This document shows, piece by piece, positions 38,167 to 50,300 of a stretch of DNA of 64,000 nucleotides. Position 1 is the first letter of the stretch, and each line of letters begins with the position of its first letter. The position numbers were made by a program, and so were the translations under genes. The stretch is from Atopsyche davidsoni (taxonomy: Eukaryota > Arthropoda > Insecta > Trichoptera > Hydrobiosidae): contig JAILWY010000027.1 of the NCBI GenBank assembly GCA_022113835.1, positions 11,162,501 to 11,226,500 of the forward strand, given 5' to 3'. Below the pieces are notes generated by a model. It was not told the DNA's origin, searched no databases, and was given only the letters and a program-made list of their open reading frames with translations.

Positions 38167-38910
38167 TGTGGGCGGGAGGGGGAGGGGGCCCCGTGGGTGG
38201 GGCGGGACGGGCGGCGGTGCGGGGGCTGCCCCTGGCGCTGGCGTGCGCCGCCCCGGACCCGCGCGCCGCCGCCTCCGCCCGCCGCCGCCCCAACGCCCTG
38301 CACATCGCCGACTCGCCGCCGCCCCCGCAGCCCCAGCAGCCCCAGCAGCCCCAGCAGCCCCCGCCGCCTCCGCAGCCTCCGCAGCCTCCGCGTCCCCCGC
38401 CCCCGCCGGCCCCGCGCCCCCCGCCCCCGCCCCGCCCCCCGCCCGCGCGCCGCTCGCGCCTCGGCCTCATCGACTACTACGACAGCTTCAACGACAGCGA
38501 CTACGCCAAGGCCACCGGCGACATCGAGCTCTACTCCGACAAGAACGGCTACGACGATGACCTCGACATCATCCCCGACTTCGAGCCCCCGCCGCCACCC
38601 CCGCCCGTCAAGAAAAAACCGGACAAGCCCAACAGGAAACCGGACAAGAAGCAGCTGGACGGAAAGAAAAACAAGAAGCACCAAGAGCAGGAAGTCAAGA
38701 ACGAGACTGTCACGTATTCGTGGTATCACAACGGCACCGAGATCAAGAACGACTCCAGGAGGTTCGTTCTGGAGGACGGGAGCCTGAACTTCAGGAAATT
38801 CGGCGGGAAGAAGGGGCGCGCGGGGCTCCAGGACTCCGGCCAGTACCGCTGCGTCGCCAACAGCTCCCTGGGGGCACTCCTGTCCACCGTCACCACGCTG
38901 AGCTATGCCT
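38167..38910 (+). CDS. Exon A (first visible): Ig1 with a large low-complexity insertion
   Basis: The acceptor follows a T-rich tract ending in TTGCAG; the donor is GTAAGT at 38911. The reading frame needs one base from an upstream exon, so this is not a complete 5' end unless that base is A and makes a split ATG. Residues 16-27 (AAVRGLPLALAC) look like Ig strand B with its cysteine. Residues 181-233 hold strand C (YSWYHNG, Trp 186), a DGSLNF segment, and strand F (DSGQYRC, Cys 229). About 158 residues lie between Cys 27 and Trp 186: Pro/Gln-rich at 51-93, Asp/Tyr-rich at 103-138, seven prolines at 141-147, Lys-rich at 149-172. The exon is extremely GC-rich. The hydrophobic run LPLALACAA could instead be read as a weak signal peptide, but its match to strand B is better. 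Confidence 0.82.
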
Positions 38911-41900
38911 GTAAGTAACCCCTTCATTCTTTCCAGCGAGCTTTGAGTCATACGCACTACAATAGGCGCAACCGATTACCACCTAACCTAACCTATCAAA
39001 AGATACCTTGAGCCGTGAAGTAAATGTATTTCATTATATTAGACAAATCAAATCGTTGGCTGATAATGGATCATAATATCTTTAAACTAGACAAGATAAA
39101 ATCTCGGTTTTGAAGCGGCTTACACCCGTTGTGACACAAATGACAACCGAAAGTTGATACAATAGCGTAATCTTTTTCTACTATATTATTAAAAAAAAAC
39201 GCCCAAATAAGACGAAGCTATTGCAATGTGTAACTTAACGAAACTGCTTCTGTATTCGTTGTCTGAAGAGTCGCATTACCGCCACGTTGTTCCTTATATC
39301 TACAACAGTGATGCCCAACCTTTGATAATAACTAGCTCGAGATAATTTGGAATTTAAAAATTCGGGGTTAGTCGCACGTATATTCAGATTTTGTACTTTC
39401 GAGAGCGAACATTTTTTGGACACGAGAAATATCGATGCTCGCTATAAACGGTTGAGCTCCACTGGTCTTCGGCATGATTTCACAAAGTAGATCACCAAGC
39501 TGTGATGTCATTTCCCCCAGCAGGCGTTGTACTTTACAGCGGCGTAGGAAATCTTTTTCCCCCGGCTGAATAATCGAGTTTAAATAATCGCAATGAGCGG
39601 CTCTCTTGTGAGCCTCCGCCCCGGGGGCATGCCCCGTGCCTCGCGCCCCGAATTACCTTTGTTTGGAATTCGGAAGCTGTCACGTTGGAAATGTGAATGT
39701 TGTTGATTATTTCACAAAGTATTTTTTTTAAATATCAAATCGAATTTGCTTTAATTCTAAATAAACAAAATTTTTACCTAGAAACGTACATTTCATGTTG
39801 AATCAGGCTTTTTGTTAAATTGACGTGAGAGACAAGGCGCCGAGTTGTTGTCGGTATATCTTTTTTTATTATTGGTAATTATTTTATGTAAATAGCTTTA
39901 CGCGGAAAAGCACCAAAGAATATATTGAATACATAAATAATAAAACGCTACGTTCATTTAAAGCAATAATGAAAATTATATTTATACAAATTAGTTCAAA
40001 CAAACGAATTTAAATGAGCAGCTGTCTTATTGTTAAGGGTGCTTGCTACCATTTTAATTATTTTTTTGCACATGAACTTTTTTTCTAGAGTGTTTTCATG
40101 TCAAATCTTCCAAAGTTTGAGCTACGCTACTGGAATAAATATTAAGTAATGAAAATGAAGAAATTCCTCGAATATTAAAACTCTAGTACCACAGCCGAAC
40201 AGTTATTAAAAAATAGAAATGTAAAAATAAATTGAGAAATAAAAATTTGTGACTAGAAGTTATAGTCTCCTTTTCTGGTGATACCGTGACTCGTGAGCGT
40301 CATGTACACCTAATCCCATTTCTTCATGGTGTTGAAGCCTGCTGCTTCCCCATCGTTTGCGCATCCTTAAAATAAAAATTTACTTGTTGTGTTTGTGACA
40401 AAAGTGTCGTAAATATAAAAATGAATTTTTAATACACCGTAAACCCCGAGTAATATTTTCGTTTTATGAAAGTTTATCACATCGACCGCTACACTAAACA
40501 ATGGACACTTAAAACGCGCCACAATATCGATAAACATAGAGAATTTTAATATTTTTTTGTGTGTGTACAAAAACACTGAAATATGACGTGATAAAGCGTA
40601 CGCAATATTCACTTTTTTTTTTAAATTGAATCCGACGGCTGACAAAGCGAAATTGTCTTTTATTTTTTTTAAATAAAAATAAAATAGAGTGATTATCTTC
40701 GCGTTGTTGGTATGATTCTTGTAATGTAACAGAATTACGGTTAAATTGGTCGTGCGCTGCTTAAGTCATTTCCCCTCTCCAGCGCGGTCCGCGTGCTGCG
40801 TGTGAACTGCAGCGACGACAGAAACAATTTCACGAATCTGAATTATCATTATATGATGACTATTCATTGAGAAAATAAAATTACAGCTGACAAACGTTCG
40901 TACAAATTCTTAGAAATTGAGTAATGACAGGTCGTTGGCTTTGTCATGTGTGCTGACGTACACTGGATTTTAAATCTGAGCATTCAGCTCCTTGTACTGA
41001 ACCCATGACATTTATATCAATCAGTGTGAACCTTCGCATGCTTGTTAACCAGGTACTACGTATGCTCCACCTAAAGTCACCGTACGATGGCTGTGTGCAT
41101 TTTGATACAGTCGCATCATTTTGTGTGTAATTAATTTTATCTTTGATGATCGTGCGTTTTTTTTTTGTTGCTTTTTTCTATGTCAACATTTCGCAAAATG
41201 GCATCACGCGGCTCTCTGGGATAACATTAGTGTTTCATTGATTAAATTCATTGCCCTGAACTTGATCAACGCGGAGAGTCTCATCGGCTTATACCTCTAA
41301 GCTCACAGTCCTGATAACGCGGCACAGAGATAATAATAATAGGTGTTCTCCTGTCGGGTTTCAGTTGTTCTCCCCTAAACCCACACCTGTTGCTTGGCAA
41401 GCAGGGAGGGTGGCCACGTTACCACGAGCGATACGCCTCGGACTAAAACAATATTATTCAGGGTGTCTGTCTGGGGTGATTACCCCTTCAACGCCGGGGC
41501 GGATGGAAATCACTTCCGGCCCGGCGTCGTCTCGCCTTCGACGAATGCTTTCCTCTACTCTTGTCCACCGTAAATACTGCCATTGTAAATATTTAAGCTT
41601 TGTATATATGTATTAAGTTTTCTGCTCGTATCGGGCATGGGCTTACACCCCATACATACCAACATCGAGCTTATTGCATCGCATCACATTGATCTTGTTA
41701 TGGTGTGTTTGACTCCCGAGTCACAATCGTGAATAATAAGTTTTTCAATTCTGCAAAAATTATAAAGGGAAATTAAACTAGAAAAGCAACGATTGAATAT
41801 ATTTATTAAATCTTCGAAGTAATATTTTACATAACAAGGCGATTTCAAGGGCTTGTTCATACTTCAGAGTTTGCAAACAAAAACGATCGTAATATCTAAG

Positions 41901-44269
41901 CCATTTGACTTAAATATTACGATTTGTTGTTTAAATATGATGTCTTACAAATGAATCGTGTCTGCCATGGATGAAATAAAATTGTTTTATTTTATCTTTA
42001 ATATATGCGTATTACATATAATCCGCGTTGTAGACTTTTGGAGTTTCAATTACTTCTTCAGAGTTTGATTTATTTCATTATTTCATCACTTCATTTCAAA
42101 TTAACATTTCCGAATTAATACCGTGGAGTTATTTGATACACTTTTGTAAAAAAAAAAAAACGATTTTTTTTTTAGGTGATAGGCTGTCGGACAGTAAAAT
42201 CTAATTATTTTAATTCCCAAAAATGTTTAAATCAAAGTTTTCGATGAAGAGCGAAATCAATGTTGGAATTACAACCTTCGCTTAATCTTACACACTCGTC
42301 CGACGAGATTGCGGAGTAAGGGGAGCCTCGCACAACGCGGTACTCGCACAACGCGGTACTCGCACACCGCGGCTTCGATATAAAGCGGGCCACAAATTTC
42401 TATGCAAATTCGTATTAGGCAAATTACCTTTTGGCCCACACACACGGGCATACTAAAATATTTCTTTTTGGACGAATTTACATATATTAGCGGAATCACT
42501 TTCTAGCACACACATTTTTAGCGCGATATCGAATTTTTACTTTGTTCAAAATGTGTATTGCTGAAAATTATTTTTTTTTGCCAGAAATTCAAAAGTAGCA
42601 ACGAGTGAAGGGCCAAACTAAACATAATTATTTCTTGCTTTACACATTTACCCAACCGACTGATAATTACTTGAATTGCTTGATTTTATTTTTGCTCGTG
42701 TAGTCAACGATATAGTTTTTTTTGAACCTAGTTATATATTTTTTTATGGGATGCGTATGTCTCGCATATCGCGGTGTTTCAGCATCCGCGTTGTGCGAGG
42801 GCGGGCTGTGCCACATCAGCGTCCATGTTGGATTATTAATTCGTCCCGGAATTTCATTACGAGCATAATGAAAAACAGCCCTCATTACTGCCGAGTCGCC
42901 CTTAGTGATGGGCGTCACCATCAAAAAATAATAAAATAATCGATCAATCCATTTATTTGATGTTTTAACTGCGCAAATATTCCCCGTCAGATATTCGATT
43001 ATCCGAACCAAACGTTCCCCTTCAGATGTGGACTTATCCGAAGTTAACCCGTCGACGGTTTGCTGTTTAGGAAAATAAAATCGAAAGTTCGAATATTCGG
43101 TTCATACCACCACCGTCGTCATTCTTTCGTTTTGCTAATTCATCCATTCGATTGGATCGATTATGACGAATGGACGATTACTCGACAATGCCCATCATTA
43201 TCTGGAAGCTTACACTCGGCGGAGTGTAATTCGATTAGTGACTTCTCTGTTGCCGGAAAACTTCGGGCTGGAAGAAATTCCAGCATTTGGGAAGTTCTCC
43301 CTCCGCGCAGTGTTTCCAGGTTTGACGGATTACAATCATCGCGGCTTTTTTATTTTTGACAGTTCTGATTGTTTGTGAAATTTGATGGCTTTTTGGTCTC
43401 ATTTGTGGATTTATTAACTGAATATTTTTTTCTATAATGGATAAAAAAATTTTTTTTTGCTCAGCTTTAGCATATAGAATAAATTCCTTCTATAATAATT
43501 CAAATAGAAGTTTTTTTTTTTTTTATAATATATCTACTATAATTTCAATAAATATACAGGTATTTTATAAGTTTTTATTCATTTCATCCATATGCCTGGT
43601 ATGTATATATATATATATATTTTATAATTTCAGTTATGGACCGAGACTTTACGTCCTTCCCGGTAAGCACTGCAGCCATTGAAGGGGACGCTGTATACCT
43701 GCCATGCTCTCTCAACTCCAATCCCGCTGTCAACTTCACGTGGGAGAGGGGAAACAAGCCGATACCTCTAAATAAAAGGTATTATTAACTACTACCATAG
43801 TCTTTATAGATAATTCATGGTTTATTTTTGTTATGTTAAATAGGCGAAAATAAATCTTTCAATGTTGCAAGATTACTTTTAAAAACTTAAAACCACTATG
43901 TTGTTTATACAATAAAATGTCACTTCAAAGAGAGCGTGGTCATTTGATGTAGATACAAAATAAAATATTAAATTTTTTACATAGTTTAAAAATAAACATT
44001 ACATTAATGGCTCTCAAGGAGAGAAAAATAATTCAGCCCAGAAACGAGAGCAGTCTAGGGGTCTGCAATTCTTTGAGCATGTATCTGATCTAATGGGTTT
44101 GGGCAGCTTTCACTGTGAGAAGTCTAGGATCTTGCTAAGAACTATTCTGATAATTATAATGTTTACATCTACATCCATGAACCAAAGAAGGAAGATATGA
44201 GACTGTAGCCATAAAAATTATTTTATAAAATTGAGACCATGTCTCGTAATGAGTGTATCTATTCATAGT

Positions 44270-44304
<35 letters not shown>

Positions 44305-47300
44305 CTATTGAATTCAAAGGGTTTTATTTTATTATTCAATGTTATGTTATTATAAAAGCAATTAATTATAAATGAAAACCTTATCATCGCAAAATAACGT
44401 CTATTTTTGCACGGTTGATTTTTTATTTTAATGAATAATATATAAATAATAATAGAAGTCTTGTGTATTAGTGTCATAATGTTAAATAACAAAGTACAAT
44501 GTATTACATATTTGTTTTGATTAAAATCCATTTGTTTAGAAGAACAATGAAAGTTTTGTGGTTAGGATAATAGGCATTATGAATAATCTCGTAAGGCTCG
44601 TACCGAGAAATGAAATTTATTATTATTTCAGTAGGTCTTGTGCTGAATGCACAAACACTAGCCAGCTGTTCTATTTTATTAAGATAAGCCAAAACATTTG
44701 ATAAAACAAATTGAATTCTTATGAAATCATTCACAATTTCACACCATCATTAAAATTATTTTTTTATCATCTTGTTTACAACAGATATACGAATTTGAAA
44801 TTAATAAATCGCATAATTTGTACAGTTTTCTTTTGGATTACAAAATAATAATAAATGTATATGAGAATCAGATTACAAATTTTATAAATAGTAATGCGTT
44901 ATAAAATACTATATTAAATCCCCATGATTTTCTATTAAGAAATTTCATTCCCACTGCGTGTAGAGGTCTCACATAATTATTATTTTTCAAAATGGAAATA
45001 CTGAATGGAAAAGTTGTACGTACATCCCAAGGATCGGAATGCCCGCGTACACTTCCTTTGTCATGTTAAGTCCTCCAGTCAATTAGTATGCAGAGGCGGG
45101 CATGTCAGGTTGTTAAGCAAAGGTGTTTCATTACAATCAATGCCAAATATACGTGTTGACATTTTGGAATTGGTATTTTGCTGCTAGCATACTGCGTACT
45201 GAGAAATTACAAAGGTTCAATATACTCATGTTTTATGTTTGATTTGAAGTTTGTATAGTTTTATCTATGCATTGCGAACATGGATTTTTTTGTCCTCGCA
45301 CTAAGTAGAGTACAAAATGAATGAACTGAATGAATAAACAAATAAGTGAATTGAATGAATTTCTTGAAAATGGCTCCAGCAACTGAAATATTTTAATATT
45401 TCGATCTTTTCAGATTTCAGTCGTGACTGAAATAAATAGTTTTCCTAAAAATCTCCTACTCAAAATAATTAAACTTTTTATGTTCTAGATACTACATATT
45501 TTCAACCGGCTCTCTACTAATCACCAATGCACAAAAAGAAGATGATGGCGATTACAGGTATTCAGAAAAAATACACACATAAACTATATTTATTTTTAAA
45601 TTTGGACTCATTAGGTAAGCATTTTTTGTACATCAAAAGAAAGAAGCTAATTGCCTATATCAGGGCTATTTATCTCTACACCAGACCATCTATAGATGGC
45701 CAGTTTAAGCCTTGACTTCCTAAATGAACATCTATTGAAATAAATACAGACAACTTTGGTTTGTTGTTTTAGTTCCAGTACACTTAGGCACACGGAACTT
45801 CAATTCAACATACACTTTGAAAACAATAAAGTATTTTTTTGATTGCTTACATTTCATAATATGAAATATCTTTGGATAAGACTGGAATAAATTACATAAT
45901 AAGTAAATTCACCTTTTTTTAAAGAGGGCTTATGTGTGGTGCACTAGATTTTTCTTTCAGAAATTTTGCCTCTATTGATTGAAAAGCATACCTTTTTGAC
46001 AAATATTCCATTATTTAGTGTTTTTGATTGTTTTTTTTAGCATTATTAAAAATTGTTCTATTTTTCAGATGCACCGTTACAAACAATTTACTGAACAAAA
46101 TGAGGCACAGTCCTATGGCCAAAGTTGCCATTTCCAAATCAGACGAAAAATCGTATCCCTTAGAGTTTGTGCCGCGAGATCAATCCAATAGAACAGATGA
46201 TAATGTTAATATCAAAATCATGGACGTGATGTATGGTGATCATGTTCTCATGGCGTGTGGCGTCAAGGGGAGGCCGAAGCCTAAAGTCACGTGGAACTTC
46301 AAGTCGGAAATGGCTGAAGAGGAAGACAAGGAGATCAGCTCCATGGAAGTCTACAGAATCAAGAGTGCCACAGAAGATAATGTTGGGCTTTACACATGTA
46401 TCGCTACAAACGCCAACCAAAGCATTCATCAGGTATTTTCATTTCAAGTATTTTTGACAAGTTTTTAATGTGGATATTTTTTCTACATTCATATTAAATC
46501 AAAACTCAGACAGAATTAATGAATTTTATCATTTTCATTCTGTTCTAACATGGAAGGAACTGGCACCTGATGCATGATAGAGACTTCACAAAGTCTCAAA
46601 ACTAGTACAAACATCTTTTGGGAAATCAAATTTACAATCAATTCAGTGTGCTGATAGTTCTTTGTGTCTAGCAATATTTATATAAATATATAATACACAC
46701 ATTTTTTTAAATCAGCTGGACTTTCTCGAATTGCCATTTTTATTTATATTATAAATTCAAACACCTGCTGATTTTTATATAAATATTTTACCAAACACAT
46801 TACGAATTCATGAATATAATTATTTATGTAATATTTATTAGTTGTGGTCACATCAATGGATCGATTGTAATTTATCTCCACGAGGTGTGTATCTCGCTCA
46901 AGGCGCGTTCAATTATAAATTCATTTACGTGCGCTTCATTGAAATGAAGTAATAACTGTTTGCCCACTTGAATGCTGAACCGTCGCCGATGGATCTTCCG
47001 CTTTGGCTGTATGGATTGCCCTGACTTGTTTGTATTTTGCCAAGTGCAAGTATAACTAATTTGACCTTGCTATTGCAGGCATTTGCTTTTAATTTTCAGC
47101 ATTGTGGTTGTCATTCTGCTGCAGTACTTCCACTTTACATGTAATTTTGACTAGGAAATAAAGCACCTGTTGCTAATCCTTCACAGGATTCGAGACACAC
47201 TGTTGACATCTGATTTGCCACCTCATTTTTTAATTATGTAAATCACCTCAAAGTATTTTTCGTAGCTGCTTACAACCACGGAGTCCTGGATATAAGTTCG

Positions 47301-50300
47301 AGATTATCTAAATTCTGAGTCTGAAATTTATTTTGAATGGTCTATTCTCCGGATCAAAGCCAATGAAAATCTATAAAAATCCTTTGAAATATGTTTCTGT
47401 TCTTTCATAGGCAGTAAACAGAAAAAAAACAAAACAAACATTAACCAATTTTGAATTGAATTTGAAAAGAAAGTAAATAAAAACAATTTACTCAGTTTTC
47501 ATAGATTTTACATACCTTTTATAAACATTGAGCATTATTCTAAAATTATTAAAAGTAATAAAATAGTATAACTATAATTAGGAAATTTTCATTTTTACTT
47601 TACAGACATGCTAATACAACTAAATTTTACTTACTAATTTTAAAGACTGCATATGCTGACTTGATTTATTCACAACTGGTTTCCACAGGATTCTTTTCAA
47701 CGCTACCAAAATAAATTTTAACTTTTTCCACCTGATTATGACTCACAGGTTACAGTTGCAACTAGCAGTGAACTCTTTAAAATAGGTGATTTTTTCGAAT
47801 TATATATAATAATGGGGTCCAAAAACTAGTTTTACCTAATTTAAAAAAATAATTGACAATAATATTTTGTGAAATTTACGTAGGTAGACGTTTCTCTTGA
47901 TAATAAGTAAATTTGATTGTAAACACATTGGGTAGCTCTTATAACTATATAGATATAATATAGTAGCTATTTACTTTCATTTTCTAAAAAAAAAGTACAC
48001 TGCTTATATACAACTTTTTTATAAAATATATGTAAAAAAATGGCAATTGAATATTTATTTTCTCTTCAGGAATATATTTAATCCTTGTAATTCAACAAGA
48101 AATTGAGATTTATAAAGTAGTGTAAACATTGAAGTAGGTCTTGGGAAATCGTTATCACTCATTTAAATATTTTCAGACTAAATTTTCAAACAGTCATAAC
48201 ACAAGCGTTTTGCAAAGACCACCCGTACATTTCTCAGGCATAGAATAAAAGCACATGTTAATAATAACATTATTATAAAAAAAATTAAAATAATGCAGTA
48301 CATGCTTCAAATGTAAAAAGTCATTAATCTTTCACTCTCACCTCTGCGCCACCTTTAAAGCAGTGACAGAACACTTGCCCGTTGAGTAAATACACTGGCT
48401 ATTATGCAATACTCCCAGCACGCTGTCAATGACAAACAATTCTTATTATATTTCAGGGTTTGTGTTCGAGCACATGTTGACTTTTGTTTATAATTAAATA
48501 TTTGATATAATGATAAATTACCTTTATATTTTCGAGTGTAAGTTGCGTACAGCCAAACAATAAAAGATATTACCTGCTCAAATTGACCATGAAAAATTTT
48601 GCATGTGCGTTGTCATAGAAACAAGAAAGATACTAAGTTTTTCAACGTATTTATTCCATTCTATTGGATCAGTTAGGATATTTGATACCAAAATTAAAAG
48701 ATATGCGTACTATAGTCTCTTTCATACTTTAAAATTTCTTATTCCAATTTGAACTATAAGTCACGTAAATGGATTAGATAACCATATTTTGAGGGCTAAG
48801 AAATTTAGTTTGCTAGTGGTAATTTGATATGTTACCTAGTGTTTCATGATAGCGTGTATTCTCACATTGTGTATTCTGCATATAATATAACATGACTGCA
48901 ACGTTGACCTCAAGTTTCACTGAGAACTGGGTCACAATATTTTAATCAATAGATCATGTTCTATGTATAATACTTAAAAGTTATATTTACTTATGTGGTC
49001 AGGCACAAGACTTCATTTCATTTTGTATTCGTATTGTAGTATTTTAAATTAAAAGAATAAAAATAGTTCAAGTGTTTGTTTTATGATAAAATATTTTTCC
49101 CTTCAGATGTACCACCTGAATGTGTTCCGTGTCCCGTACCTGAAGCAGTTCCCGGCTTCTGACTACACCCCCACGGCCCGCACCGTCCGCTTCAATTGCT
49201 CGGCTGAGGGAAGTCCAACGCCTCTCATCACCTGGTACAAGGACGGCCGGCTTCTACCCATCACCGGCCGAGTCAAGATCAAGGCCAACGATAAACGGCC
49301 GCCGGAGCTCATCATCAGCGATACTGTCAGCTCTGATAAAGGTAAACATCATGGTGCAATTTGGCACAGTAGTAATACTAGTAATTTTAAAAATCCTGTT
49401 TAAGGTAAACAATTCACAACTATAATTAATATTCATTCTGTTTCTTTTTGTTTTATAAATTCAAAGTAATTATACATAACGGTAACATAACATACATAAA
49501 TTCAAAGTATGTATACATAACGGTAACAAAACGGTCTACGTAAACCACGATCTACAAACATAAGTACATCAGGCTGTAACATAAGAAGGATGAAAGAATT
49601 CAAGTTATTACAAAATGGTAGTACGATTTATTTAAAATAATCAATTCATTTGGCAAAAGAAACAAATGGTTATAAAGTAACTATGAATGACAGAATTGGT
49701 TTTGTCTGTAGCATAGGACTTTGCAGCTGCCACATGTGACAATGGCGGCAGAGAGAGATGAGAAATGAACCTAATCAAGTCACACAACCAAGCACAAGAC
49801 AGAACAGGTTGGAGACAAGTGTTTGTCCAAATGCCGAGTTGGCTATGAACAAATAACATTTGGTGTGGCATTTAAGCAGTATTATGTCACTCTTACTTTA
49901 AAAGATGATTTATATTAAATATCCAATGTAAAAAAATAAACCATTAAAATTCCGTTAATGATGATTATTCCTTGAATGGTTGAGAATGATGTGCTTTCCC
50001 ATCATTCTCAACCACTCGACATTTCATATTACTCACTGATGGGCTATGGCTGCTTGGCAGTTAGAGTGATGCGACAAGCTAACTCTTCAAGTTATCAATC
50101 CGCCAATTGTGCCTCTTGGAATGCAATGTATTAATTTCACATTATTGATATTTATTCACATTATTGTCACACAATGCATCTGTGACATTTTATTTACATC
50201 TCACCGTGACTTTGAAGTCGACTAACTTTGCCATTGGTTTTTTGTATTACTTATATCTTTAATACTCTTTTCACAAAGTGCAAACATTATTTTCAGGTGT

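Noticed and set aside
38143..38787. Alternative plus-strand frames across exon A
   Set aside because: Only the frame continuing into Ig2 with matching phase gives Ig motifs.
38136..38957. 273-codon open frame on the minus strand
   Set aside because: It is antisense to the GC-rich exon A; its Val/Gly/Arg-rich composition is a mirror of Pro/Asp codons.
38982..38998. CCTAA repeats like insect telomere DNA
   Set aside because: Only about two and a half units; too short to mean more than chance.
41365..41616. GC-rich open frame in intron A-B as a cassette exon
   Set aside because: No Ig or FN3 motif; skipping it keeps phase; not needed.
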